This document shows, in pieces, positions 1-6,568 of a DNA stretch of 7,605 nucleotides. The notes under the pieces were generated by a model. It saw nothing but the letters and a program-made list of their open reading frames with translations. It did not search any database and was not told the origin of the DNA. The position numbers and the translations under genes were made by a program. The number at the start of each line of letters is the position of its first letter. Position 1 is the stretch's first letter. The stretch is taken from positions 1-7,605 of the forward strand of contig JAEOTN010000137.1 in assembly GCA_016839865.1 (NCBI GenBank), given 5' to 3'. The stretch is from Promethearchaeota archaeon (GTDB taxonomy: Archaea > Asgardarchaeota > Lokiarchaeia > Sigynarchaeales > MK-D1).

Positions 1-2
1 AA

Positions 3-548
3 AATCATGTATCGGATTACTCTCTACCTAATTCTTCTATTATTTGCAGAAATATTTTACCGAATAGTACTAAGCGTATCATTTTTTCAAAACCACCACC
101 TAATATGTTAGTAGATAATTCGTGCACGCGTATAAGTTTAGAAAACAATAATGAAGATATTCTTTGGTTTATTCTTGCTATAGGAAATAGCCTTTTAATC
201 GAATTTTATTTACGAACTATCCTAACGGGAATGAACCTTAATTATTACCTTATCCAAAGGATCCCCATTCCATCTCAAAAGGCTCTTATCAATAGCAATA
301 ATGCAAATATATTAAAAGAAATCATTGATCTGTCGATGAAACTCACCCAAATCCCATTAGAAACTACAAAATGGGCGAAATCGTATGCTAGGATTGAGTA
401 TTTAATTGCAATTCTATTCCAATTGAGTAAAAATGAACTGGAAGTCGTCCTAGATAGTTTTGATCTAAATAAACTTCAAAAGACGAAATTTAGTAAAAGA
501 AGACCTTTTCTACACTTAACCAAAGAAATGATTCTTGGTTATTTCTGA
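3..548 (+). CDS. C-terminal fragment of a type IIG / Eco57I-like DNA N6-adenine methyltransferase (5' partial)
   Basis: The frame is open from base 3 to the TGA at 546-548 and gives 181 residues. No start is needed inside the window, so the ATG at 105 is probably internal. Seen: a stretch reading GNSLLIEFYLR followed by GMNLNYYLIQRIPIP (about bases 183-296). This resembles the junction in large Eco57I/type IIG and BREX PglX-like methyltransferases where an 'NS..f.yllR' helix precedes 'g.n.n.f.i..lPiP'. The end, with YARIEYLIAILFQLS and ELEVVLDSF, resembles the C-terminal helix typical of these enzymes ('RaeLdal...lyglt.eel.yildtF'). The upstream RNILPNSTKRIIF resembles their 'R.i....n.rt.I' segment. 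The catalytic NPPY and SAM motifs would lie left of the window and are not visible. The role would be adenine methylation in a restriction-modification or BREX-type defence system. The family assignment rests on remembered motifs. Whether the full gene is intact cannot be seen. Confidence 0.6.
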   Translation, partial: NHVSDYSLPNSSIICRNILPNSTKRIIFSKPPPNMLVDNSCTRISLENNNEDILWFILAIGNSLLIEFYLRTILTGMNLNYYLIQRIPIPSQKALINSNNANILKEIIDLSMKLTQIPLETTKWAKSYARIEYLIAILFQLSKNELEVVLDSFDLNKLQKTKFSKRRPFLHLTKEMILGYF

Positions 549-907
549 TCCTTCGAGTTCCGCTTCACCTGATGTATTTTAAAGGATTGTGGCTTGAAAA
601 CATCGGATAAATAAGTTAATCCTGCTTCTGGGTTGGAATCTTCGGTGCATGTAAAAATCTCCACAGAAATGAAAGATTCCTCAGGCCAAGTATGTAGGGA
701 AACCGATGAATTAGATAAAACTGCAAGATATGTATAACCTTGAGGTGAGAAATTGAAGTCTATCCATTTCATTACACTGCTCTCTGATAATTCAACTGCT
801 TTTTCAATATGTTTACGTAAAAATTCCCCAGAATTCATCTGCTCCCAGTCTATCTCACAATTCCAATAATCACCTATGAATTGCTTCAAGACAAAATACG
901 GATTCAT
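539..907 (-). CDS. speD: S-adenosylmethionine decarboxylase proenzyme, short class 1b type
   Basis: The 122-residue product matches the short pyruvoyl-dependent AdoMet decarboxylases (about 115-135 residues). These make decarboxylated AdoMet, the aminopropyl donor for spermidine synthesis. The signature SLHTWPE (residues 70-76) is followed by FTC (85-87). By alignment from memory with the Thermotoga maritima enzyme, Ser67 is the serine that becomes the pyruvoyl group, His72 the processing base and Cys87 the catalytic acid. The His-Cys spacing of 15 matches. Phe53, Trp74 and Glu76, equivalents of substrate-binding residues, are also kept, which favours AdoMet as substrate. Oddities: the cleavage context is Asn66-Ser67-Ser68 where the family normally has Glu-Ser-His, and Thr59 replaces the Ser55 equivalent. 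No Shine-Dalgarno precedes the ATG at 905-907. The 3' end overlaps the convergent methyltransferase gene by 10 bases. Arginine or ornithine decarboxylases evolved from this fold are the main alternative. Confidence 0.85.
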   Translation of the reverse strand: MNPYFVLKQFIGDYWNCEIDWEQMNSGEFLRKHIEKAVELSESSVMKWIDFNFSPQGYTYLAVLSNSSVSLHTWPEESFISVEIFTCTEDSNPEAGLTYLSDVFKPQSFKIHQVKRNSKDQK

Positions 908-964
908 GAGGAAATGTATACACGCTTCAAAAAATTGTTTTCTTTTCAGATGAAGGTAAATTAA

Positions 965-977
965 AGCTTCATATAGA
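965..977 (+). promoter_or_regulatory. Candidate TATA-like promoter box of the symporter gene
   Basis: CATATAGA at 970-977 lies 22-29 bases before the ATG at 999 and is preceded by AAGCTTC, in the BRE position. The distance suits an archaeal promoter giving a very short or leaderless transcript. A second AT-rich stretch at 956-966 would instead allow a leader that includes the Shine-Dalgarno-like motif at 987. The assignment is weak because the whole 908-998 gap, shared with the divergent speD-like gene, is AT-rich. Confidence 0.3.
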
Positions 978-986
978 GCTTGAGCT

Positions 987-994
987 AAGGTAAG
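987..994 (+). promoter_or_regulatory. Shine-Dalgarno-like site of the symporter gene
   Basis: AAGGTAAG ends four bases before the ATG at 999-1001, and its AAGG core is 8 bases from the start codon. It partly matches the GGAGGTGA complement of the 16S rRNA 3' end and supports the ATG at 999 as the start. The match is imperfect. Confidence 0.4.
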
Positions 995-998
995 AAAT

Positions 999-2390
999 AT
1001 GAGTAATTTGGAAAGCGAAAAATACTACAATAGTATAGGTAGACAAATTGCATTCAATTTAACAAGTGTTGCAACATGGGCAGTAAATGCTGGATTTACT
1101 ACATGGACTTTCTCTTTTTACTTCAGTGCATTGAAGTTAGATGCATGGTATATTGGATTAGCTTTTATTATTTGGACTGTATGGAATGCATTTAATGATC
1201 CACTAATTGGTTACCTGTCAGATAGAACTCGAACTAAAATAGGTAGAAGAAAGCCGTACATGATAGTTGGGTTTATTGGTGTTATAATTGTAGAAATAAT
1301 ATTATGGGTTCCACCGGTACGAACTGATATTGGCTTGTTTTGGTATCTGTTAATATTGCTAATAGCTTGGGATATTTTTTACACATGTATGGCATTACCA
1401 ATCGATACATTATTTCCTGAAATGTATTTATCCGAAAAACAAAGAGCATCATCTAATACTATTAAACAAATTTCCTCTATAGTAGGACTATTAGCAGCAT
1501 TTCTATTATCAGGAGCAATCGTCAGAGATATTTCCACAGAAGAAGGATACCTTCTTAATGGAATAGTTATATCATCTATAGTTGCTGTAACTATCATCCT
1601 AGCTTTAATATTTGGAGTTAAAGAACGAAAAGAGTTCTCTCAAGATTATAAACAAGAGTTTGGGTTCTTTCAAGGTATGAAATATGCGTTCAAAAACAAA
1701 GGATTTGTCATTTATACACTTATTTACTTCTTTTATGAATTTACTATTTTGACAATAGGTACTGTGATTCCGTTATTTGGGGAACATATTCTCGCGGCAG
1801 ATGCTTTTCAATCATCTATACTATCCGGATTATTGTTTGTGGTAGGATTCCTAACAGTTCCATTATGGTGGTTTTTGCATCGAAAGATAGGAAGTAAAAC
1901 AGGATTTATGGTTGCGATAATCTTGTACATAGGTTCATCAATTCCGCTCTTTTTCGTAACGGATTACATGGATGCAGCATATACAGCAGCATCTATGGGA
2001 GTTGGATTTGGTGGAATGCTTTACTACATTTATCTCATTATAGCTGATGTTGTGGACGAGGATGAATTAAATACAGGAGTAAGGAGGGAAGGGACTTTCT
2101 TCGGAATTACAAACTTCTTTATGCGATTATCGATGATTATTTCAATACTAGCTATAACAATTGTTTTTGAGGGAACCGGATGGGGTGAATGGACTCCTGA
2201 TCCAGGAGTAACAACTGAATTTGGTATTCGATTTTTGGTTGTAGGATTTCCGAGCATCGCATTGATCATTGTGTTTATTTGCTTGCTATTTTTCCCTTTT
2301 CCGAAGAAAAGAGTTGAAGAAATAAAAATTCAGTTAGATGAAATGCACAAGAAGAAGAGAGAAAATGTAAGGTATAACCCCCCAGAGTAA
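999..2390 (+). CDS. GPH-family (MelB-like) cation symporter, MFS superfamily
   Basis: The 463-residue integral membrane protein has about 12 hydrophobic helices, the usual size for glycoside-pentoside-hexuronide:cation symporters. Two family signatures are visible. One, in the loop after helix 2, is NDPLIGYLSDRTRTKIGRR (residues 66-84), including the conserved Asn-Asp-Pro and SDRTRT. The other is ADVVDEDELNTGVRREGTFFG (residues 349-369) in the second half, the 'DE.E..TG.RReG' motif. The C-terminal tail (about 435-463) is charged and cytoplasmic. Such proteins co-transport a small organic solute with H+ or Na+. The substrate cannot be read from sequence. Although the family is named for sugars, its position beside methyltransferase genes makes a methylated amine, betaine or sulfonium compound a reasonable guess. 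It is probably transcribed with, or just before, the flavin-reductase-like gene 35 bases downstream. An AAGGTAAG motif supports the chosen ATG. Confidence 0.85.
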   Translation: MSNLESEKYYNSIGRQIAFNLTSVATWAVNAGFTTWTFSFYFSALKLDAWYIGLAFIIWTVWNAFNDPLIGYLSDRTRTKIGRRKPYMIVGFIGVIIVEIILWVPPVRTDIGLFWYLLILLIAWDIFYTCMALPIDTLFPEMYLSEKQRASSNTIKQISSIVGLLAAFLLSGAIVRDISTEEGYLLNGIVISSIVAVTIILALIFGVKERKEFSQDYKQEFGFFQGMKYAFKNKGFVIYTLIYFFYEFTILTIGTVIPLFGEHILAADAFQSSILSGLLFVVGFLTVPLWWFLHRKIGSKTGFMVAIILYIGSSIPLFFVTDYMDAAYTAASMGVGFGGMLYYIYLIIADVVDEDELNTGVRREGTFFGITNFFMRLSMIISILAITIVFEGTGWGEWTPDPGVTTEFGIRFLVVGFPSIALIIVFICLLFFPFPKKRVEEIKIQLDEMHKKKRENVRYNPPE

Positions 2391-2403
2391 AAAATCTTAT
2401 TTG
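2391..2403 (+). promoter_or_regulatory. Candidate BRE/TATA-like box before the flavin-reductase-like gene
   Basis: AAAATCTTATTTG spans the bases just after the symporter stop and lies 23-35 bases before the ATG at 2426. No Shine-Dalgarno is present; a run of seven T directly precedes the ATG. The spacing fits an archaeal promoter driving a leaderless transcript. The gene could also be read through from the symporter gene. Confidence 0.3.
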
Positions 2404-2425
2404 ACTACCTCTCTATTCTTTTTTT

Positions 2426-2986
2426 ATGAAAAAATCCTATTCTATAAACAGCACACTATTTTCTATGCCGGTATCTTGCATTTCTGTAGGAAATTGGGAC
2501 AATTCAAACATTATAACATTAGCCTATGTAGGAAAAGTATGTTTGAACCCGCCTGTAATTGCGATCGGTGTTCATCCAGCACGACATTCTCATAAATTCT
2601 TAGAAGAGACTCCCGAATTTGTTATCAATGTACCTACAGCAGATCAAGCAGAAGTGATGGATGGATGCGGAGTTATCAGTGGAAGAGATGTCGACAAATG
2701 GGAACACTTCGGATTAACTAAAGAGAAAGGAGATGTAGTTTCTACACCGATGATTAAAGAGTTCCCATTCAATATGGAGTGCAAAGTTGTTGGGAGTCAA
2801 TCCCTCGGCTCGCATACAGTATTTTTCGGTGAAGTTGTTGCTAATCATATCGATGAAAAATTCCTCAAAGGTGAGGATATTGATGTTGATTTGGTCGATC
2901 AGATAATGTATATGTATGGAACTTATTCAAGAGCGGAAAAGAAGTCCTTTATAGGAGAACATGGGTTTTCTACAAAAAATAAATAA
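2426..2986 (+). CDS. Flavin reductase-like, FMN-binding split-barrel protein (flavoredoxin type)
   Basis: The 186-residue product has the pattern of the flavin reductase-like/DIM6-NTAB family. There is an N-terminal strand with PVSCISVG (15-22), then NIITLAYVGKVCLNPPV (28-44), IGVHPARHSHKFL (47-59) where the Arg/Ser/His segment contacts FMN phosphate in relatives, and FVINVP (65-70). GCGVISGRDVDKWEHFGLT (80-98) is a block highly typical of the archaeal and anaerobe branch, and FFGEVVANHIDE (133-144) closes the barrel. Members bind FMN and act as small electron-transfer flavoproteins or NAD(P)H:flavin reductases in the cytoplasm. The partner is unknown. In this setting it could feed electrons to corrinoid reactivation, but nothing in the sequence proves it. 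The ATG at 2426 gives an N-terminus of family length although no ribosome binding site precedes it. The stop is one base from the stop of the convergent PLP-enzyme gene. Confidence 0.85.
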   Translation: MKKSYSINSTLFSMPVSCISVGNWDNSNIITLAYVGKVCLNPPVIAIGVHPARHSHKFLEETPEFVINVPTADQAEVMDGCGVISGRDVDKWEHFGLTKEKGDVVSTPMIKEFPFNMECKVVGSQSLGSHTVFFGEVVANHIDEKFLKGEDIDVDLVDQIMYMYGTYSRAEKKSFIGEHGFSTKNK

Positions 2987-2987
2987 A

Positions 2988-4280
2988 TTAGATTGATGCT
3001 AGTGCATCTTTCAGATCTTTAATCAAATCCCTTGCATCCTCAAGACCTACAGAGAGTCGGAAATGGGTTTTTGAGATTTGCATAGACTTTCTTTCCCAAA
3101 GAGAGAGGTCAACTCCTGTCATGAAGGCAGTGTATTCAATCAAGCTGGTGGTGTCTCCTAAACTTACTCCTATTTTTATGACATCTAAATTATTTATGAA
3201 TTTCATGCAAGCTTCTTCTGACTCCAGCTCGATTCCAACCATTCCACCCATTAATTTCATTTGTTTCTTAGCGAGTTCATGTTGAGGATGGCTTTTTAAT
3301 CCAGGATAGGTTACATTCATGACTCTTTTATGCTTCTCCATTGCTTTCGCAATTTTCATCGCATTTTCAGTATGTTTTCTCATACGTAAATTGAGGGTTT
3401 TTACTCCCCGTAATATCAAGTAAGAATCGAATGGACTAAGCACCGCTCCTTGGGTTTCATTCCAGAAATATCTAATGTCTCGGATACGATTTTTATCTCC
3501 AATGATTGCTCCGCCAACCACATCACCGTGGCCATTGATATATTTTGTTAAGCTTTCTATAACAATATCTGCTCCAAATTCTAAAGGTTTGGTTATAGAA
3601 GGGCTTGCCCAAGTATTATCAACAATACTCACCCCACCGACTTCATGGATAATGTTGGATAATGCTTGAATATCTAACACATGTACATTCGGATTGACTG
3701 GAGTTTCCGCAAAGATTAGTTTCGTGTTTTCATCTATTGCAGCTTTTACTTCAGATAAATCCTCTAAATTTGCTCTTCTACATTCTATTCCCATTTGAGG
3801 ATATAAGTTGTTGAACAAGCGATGGGTTCCGGTATATTGATTATTGTGGATTATGATATTCGGAATGTCTTCGGGGTGGGATTGAGGTAATAATTTTTTC
3901 GCTTTCTTACCTTTCACATGCTCCATTTTTTTTTGTAAAACAGAGGATGTCGCTTGATGGATAGCAGCCATTCCACTTGCTACACTCACACATGCTTCTC
4001 CACCATGTAAGGTTGCTAATTTATGATCTAATGCAAATCTTGTCGGGTTTTCTGTTCGCGAGTAGTAATAACGATCTTGCATTAACGAATCCAACGTTGG
4101 GAATGTATAGGATTTTGTAGCGTAAATTGGAACTCGTAGTGAATGAGATGTTTCAGGATAAGGCTCTTCGCCAGCTCGCATCAATTGTGTCTCATAACGC
4201 CAGCTATCCCATTTTTTACGATCACGTTCGTCTTTCTTTACGTCTCGTTCTCCTTTATTTTCTGATTTTTCACTCATCAT
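2988..4280 (-). CDS. PLP-dependent Cys/Met metabolism (trans-sulfuration family) enzyme
   Basis: The 430-residue protein belongs to the family of cystathionine gamma-synthase, cystathionine gamma-lyase, methionine gamma-lyase and O-acetylhomoserine sulfhydrylase. Visible landmarks: YYSRTENPTR (72-81; Tyr73 and Arg75 reach the neighbouring subunit's PLP phosphate), SGMAAI (102-107), Tyr149 (ring stacking), VDNTWASP (220-227; Asp221 to the PLP nitrogen), SLTKYINGHGDVVGG (243-257; Lys246 is the PLP Schiff-base lysine), SLGDTTSLIE (373-382), and FRLSVGLED (407-415; Arg408 binds substrate carboxylate). Gly151 sits where methionine gamma-lyases carry a specificity cysteine, so a classic methionine gamma-lyase is less likely. 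Oddities are a very charged N-terminus (residues 3-24) and a lysine-rich insertion at about 117-140 between the SGMAAI helix and the Tyr149 loop. It lies 9 bases downstream of the first mttB-like gene, so it is cotranscribed and probably acts on a related metabolite. The exact reaction is undetermined. Confidence 0.85.
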   Translation of the reverse strand: MMSEKSENKGERDVKKDERDRKKWDSWRYETQLMRAGEEPYPETSHSLRVPIYATKSYTFPTLDSLMQDRYYYSRTENPTRFALDHKLATLHGGEACVSVASGMAAIHQATSSVLQKKMEHVKGKKAKKLLPQSHPEDIPNIIIHNNQYTGTHRLFNNLYPQMGIECRRANLEDLSEVKAAIDENTKLIFAETPVNPNVHVLDIQALSNIIHEVGGVSIVDNTWASPSITKPLEFGADIVIESLTKYINGHGDVVGGAIIGDKNRIRDIRYFWNETQGAVLSPFDSYLILRGVKTLNLRMRKHTENAMKIAKAMEKHKRVMNVTYPGLKSHPQHELAKKQMKLMGGMVGIELESEEACMKFINNLDVIKIGVSLGDTTSLIEYTAFMTGVDLSLWERKSMQISKTHFRLSVGLEDARDLIKDLKDALASI

Positions 4281-4289
4281 ATCACTTCC
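4281..4289 (-). promoter_or_regulatory. Strong Shine-Dalgarno of the PLP-enzyme gene
   Basis: On the minus strand GGAAGTGAT fills the entire 9-base gap between the upstream stop (TAA at 4290-4292) and the ATG at 4278-4280. It matches the GGAGGTGAT complement of the 16S rRNA tail at eight of nine bases. Two ATGs stand in tandem. The second (4275-4277) has the better spacing from the purine core, so the true protein may lack the first Met. Confidence 0.7.
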
Positions 4290-5813
4290 TTACGGTTCTC
4301 TCCCATATGATACGCCAGTTTCGGTTGCATCTTCCATTCCTTCCATCTTACGATAGTCATCCATAGTTCGTGTTTTAACAGTTTCCCAATAGGCGTCAAA
4401 TTGTTTTTCTACATCTGTATCTATCCCTGGTCCTTCTTGGGTAGCAAGTATTTGATCTACTTTCTCACGAGCACGCTGCATGATATCTTTGGAACCCTGC
4501 TTTCTCCAGATGTTTCGACGATTTCTGTCAGCTAATTTAGATACATATAATTCCTTTCGGATGTTTTTGACGGAGTGTTTGTGTCCCAGATAGTGTTTCT
4601 TTTCTTTTTGAGAAACTTCACGAATTACTTCTGTTGCTAGAGTATTCTCATCCACAGTTATTCCTTTCTTAGCACGAGTCACAATTCCTGCAAGGTCATC
4701 ATCAATTACGAGTAATTCGAGTGCTTCAGCTAAAGACGACTCATATGTTCCCGCACAAGTTATATAATTAATTCCTGATGTTGCAGAGCAGAAAAGTGTC
4801 ATCAAACGTTCGTATCCATTCTGGAGATCAAAAGTTTTTGATTCGGTCACACCTCCTGGACCTCTACTTGGAATATTATAAAATCTACCCATTTGGGCAA
4901 AAGCCGAAGTAATTAATCCGGTTTCAATGCTTCCCCACGCTACATTACTTGTTACTGGATCCATAGGTGCAGACATTGTTGAGTAAAGAATCGGTGCTCC
5001 AGGATTTACCATTTGAGTTAATGCAATTGCTGATAATGCTTCCATGTTCGTTTGAACAAGCAAACCAGCGAGTGTAACTGGTGCTGTTGAACCAGCGCTA
5101 GCAGCTGGTGCGATAATTAAAGGTTGTTTATATTTTGCAAATACAAATAAACCGTTCAACATAATTGTTGGATGCAACAAAGGGCTGGTGGGATTATAGA
5201 ATCCAATAAATCGGGGGTGTTTGATTAATTCTTCTTCACCTCCAACAAGGATTTTCATTAGTTCCATCATATCTTGAGAAGCAGTACGACCTAAACACCC
5301 CAATCCATAAGGTTTACGACTATTTTTTGCCCACACTTTAATTGTATGACAGTGCATTTCCATATATTCTACATCGTTCGGCCAAACGTCCACATGAGAG
5401 CATACAATGTTTTTAAGCGTATCTACAATTCGTATCTGGCTTATTGTGTCTGCTAATTCTGAATCACGAACACCACGTTTTTTTTCAGGCGCGTACATCT
5501 TAACAGGAGTCCCCACAGTTGCAAATGTTGTAGTTTTTGTATCAACTGTGTGTGTGAATGTGCCATCAACCCCATATAGTGTAAATTCGCTTGGAACTGT
5601 TTTCATGTGTTTTTCCACAACATGGCGTGGATACTTTACATAATGATAGGGATTGTTGGAGCTCTCATCTACAATGCACCCATTTTGTTCCAATAAATCT
5701 CGTGCTTCGCTCGAATGGACCATTACCCCAACTTCTTCCAGTAAACGAAGGGTAGTTTCATGAATCGTCTCCACTTCATCTTGGGACAATGTTTCCATTT
5801 TTTGCAATTTCAT
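4290..5813 (-). CDS. MttB-family corrinoid methyltransferase without pyrrolysine, copy 1
   Basis: The 507-residue protein is a full-length member of the trimethylamine methyltransferase (MttB) superfamily, whose TIM-barrel enzymes move a methyl group from a substrate to a corrinoid protein. Characteristic parts are the N-terminal LSQDEVETIHETTLRLLEEVGV (9-30), VGTPVKMY (100-107), ADTISQIRIVD (121-131), KPYGLGCLGR (167-176), AGSTAPVTLAGLL (240-252), IPSRGPGGVTESK (314-326) and DLQNGYER (329-336). The C-terminal HYLGHKHSVKNIRKELY (407-423) and RA.EKVDQIL (448-456) are also typical. No in-frame UAG occurs, so it belongs to the pyrrolysine-free branch, known from enzymes for glycine betaine, proline betaine, carnitine and similar quaternary amines. 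The substrate here is unknown. It is the first gene of a leftward operon with the PLP enzyme, divergent from the corrinoid protein. No Shine-Dalgarno is present, but a TATA-like box lies 23-32 bases before the ATG. It shares roughly half its residues with copy 2. Confidence 0.9.
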   Translation of the reverse strand: MKLQKMETLSQDEVETIHETTLRLLEEVGVMVHSSEARDLLEQNGCIVDESSNNPYHYVKYPRHVVEKHMKTVPSEFTLYGVDGTFTHTVDTKTTTFATVGTPVKMYAPEKKRGVRDSELADTISQIRIVDTLKNIVCSHVDVWPNDVEYMEMHCHTIKVWAKNSRKPYGLGCLGRTASQDMMELMKILVGGEEELIKHPRFIGFYNPTSPLLHPTIMLNGLFVFAKYKQPLIIAPAASAGSTAPVTLAGLLVQTNMEALSAIALTQMVNPGAPILYSTMSAPMDPVTSNVAWGSIETGLITSAFAQMGRFYNIPSRGPGGVTESKTFDLQNGYERLMTLFCSATSGINYITCAGTYESSLAEALELLVIDDDLAGIVTRAKKGITVDENTLATEVIREVSQKEKKHYLGHKHSVKNIRKELYVSKLADRNRRNIWRKQGSKDIMQRAREKVDQILATQEGPGIDTDVEKQFDAYWETVKTRTMDDYRKMEGMEDATETGVSYGREP

Positions 5814-5835
5814 ACTTCATGTTCAGCTTCGTCAC

Positions 5836-5845
5836 TAATATTTTT
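5836..5845 (-). promoter_or_regulatory. Candidate TATA-like box of the leftward operon
   Basis: On the minus strand AAAAATATTA lies 23-32 bases before the ATG of the first mttB-like gene. The distance is that expected for an archaeal TATA box driving a leaderless transcript, and no Shine-Dalgarno stands before that ATG. It is a good positional match, but AT-rich sequence makes chance hits common. Confidence 0.4.
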
Positions 5846-5877
5846 GCCACTTTTTTCAGATTCTAAAATCGGAACTC

Positions 5878-5888
5878 AAGATAATCTT
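5878..5888 (+). promoter_or_regulatory. 11-base palindrome AAGATAATCTT before the corrinoid gene
   Basis: AAGAT and ATCTT form a perfect inverted repeat around a central A, 23-33 bases before the ATG at 5911. That is where the TATA box of a leaderless transcript would lie. It may be the promoter element, a small operator overlapping it, or chance in AT-rich DNA. Confidence 0.25.
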
Positions 5889-5910
5889 TTTTTAGTAATG
5901 GGATCAACCT

Positions 5911-6558
5911 ATGATTATGTCTTTAAAGGAACAGATTGAGACTGCAGTACTGGATTTTGATGAGGATAATCTAAAGAACATTTGTAAAACTGCCTTAGAT
6001 AAAAAAGACGCAACCGCAGTAGAATTACTTAGATTAATCGGATCGATCATTAAAACAGTTGGAGATCAATTCGAAGCCGAGGAAATATTTCTTCCTGAGC
6101 TGATAGCTGCTGCGAATACCGTAAAAGTCACGATTGATGAGCTTCTTGACCCGATAATTCGTGAGTCTGGAGAAGTAAAGGAAACGAAAGGTGTTGTAGT
6201 CTTGGGTACTGTAGAAGGGGATATTCACTCAATCGGTAAAGATCTGGTTGGATCTTTCTTGTTCGCGAATGGTTTTGAAGTACATAATCTCGGTGTTGAC
6301 GTCTCACCTGAAGTATTTTTAGCTAAAGCTGAAGAAGTTAATGCAACAATTATTGGAATGTCTGCATTACTTTCCATTTCTATGGACATCCAACGTAAAT
6401 TTATAAAACTTTTGAAAGAAAAAGGAATACGAGATAAATACAAGATAGTTGTTGGCGGAGCTCCTACGTCTGACGATTGGGCTAAAAATATCGGAGCCGA
6501 TGGTTGGGCTGATGATGCGATTGGAGCCGTGAAACTCTGTTTAGGGCTAGTTGAATAA
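5911..6558 (+). CDS. B12-binding corrinoid protein, MttC/MtbC type
   Basis: The 215-residue cytoplasmic protein has the standard two-domain layout of methylamine-type corrinoid proteins. An N-terminal helical cap (about 1-88) includes VGDQFEAEEIFLPELIAAA (50-68). The Rossmann-like B12-binding domain (about 93-215) follows. The cobalamin motif is complete: DIHSIG at 104-109, in which His106 is the lower axial cobalt ligand, then SALLS (151-155) and VGGAP (181-185). It carries the methyl group on cobalt between a substrate-specific methyltransferase and a second methyltransferase. Being the only corrinoid protein here, it probably serves both MttB-like enzymes, and it forms an operon with copy 2, whose ATG is 17 bases downstream. 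Two in-frame ATGs exist (5911 and 5917). The second gives MSLKEQI, closer to the family's usual N-terminus. No clear Shine-Dalgarno precedes either. Confidence 0.93.
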   Translation: MIMSLKEQIETAVLDFDEDNLKNICKTALDKKDATAVELLRLIGSIIKTVGDQFEAEEIFLPELIAAANTVKVTIDELLDPIIRESGEVKETKGVVVLGTVEGDIHSIGKDLVGSFLFANGFEVHNLGVDVSPEVFLAKAEEVNATIIGMSALLSISMDIQRKFIKLLKEKGIRDKYKIVVGGAPTSDDWAKNIGADGWADDAIGAVKLCLGLVE

Positions 6559-6564
6559 CATTAT

Positions 6565-6568
6565 GGTG
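6565..6568 (+). promoter_or_regulatory. Shine-Dalgarno GGTG of the second mttB-like gene
   Basis: GGTG, the archaeal-style core of the 16S tail complement, lies 7 bases before the ATG at 6576. It supports that ATG as the start and translation as an operon-internal gene. Confidence 0.5.

Larger units (their letters stand above)
5814..5910. promoter_or_regulatory. Divergent promoter region between the two methyltransferase operons
   Basis: This 97-base AT-rich gap separates the leftward mttB-like/PLP operon from the rightward corrinoid/mttB-like operon, so it must carry both promoters. I see no open frame or RNA in it. It contains a minus-strand TATA-like box (5836-5845) and an 11-base palindrome (5878-5888). 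Any shared regulator could bind here to control both operons. Confidence 0.6.

Noticed and set aside
105..548. A separate 147-residue gene starting at ATG 105
   Set aside because: The same frame is open to the left edge, and its upstream 34 codons fit the same methyltransferase family, so this ATG is probably internal.
964..981. Possible hairpin AAGCT...AGCTT before the symporter gene
   Set aside because: The stem is only five pairs with an eight-base loop in AT-rich DNA, too weak to call an operator or RNA structure.
2419..2425. Run of seven T after the symporter stop, as a U-tract terminator
   Set aside because: It directly abuts the next ATG with no stem before it, and a similar T-run (5887-5893) precedes the corrinoid gene start, so it is not specific to gene ends.
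2401..2595. A 64-codon plus-strand open frame with several cysteines, overlapping the flavin-reductase-like gene
   Set aside because: It lies in another frame of a gene with strong family motifs, and has no ribosome site or recognisable domain.
5407..5643. Plus-strand open frame of 78 codons inside the first mttB-like gene; similar antisense frames at 1379-1597, 2030-2269, 3475-3669, 4127-4366, 6034-6228 and 6225-6443
   Set aside because: All are antisense shadows of, or extend only slightly beyond, well-supported genes and show no independent features.
4290..5813. Pyrrolysine (in-frame UAG) in the MttB-like proteins, as in true trimethylamine methyltransferases
   Set aside because: Copy 1 is open over its full 507 codons with a TAA stop, and the visible 343 codons of copy 2 contain no UAG.
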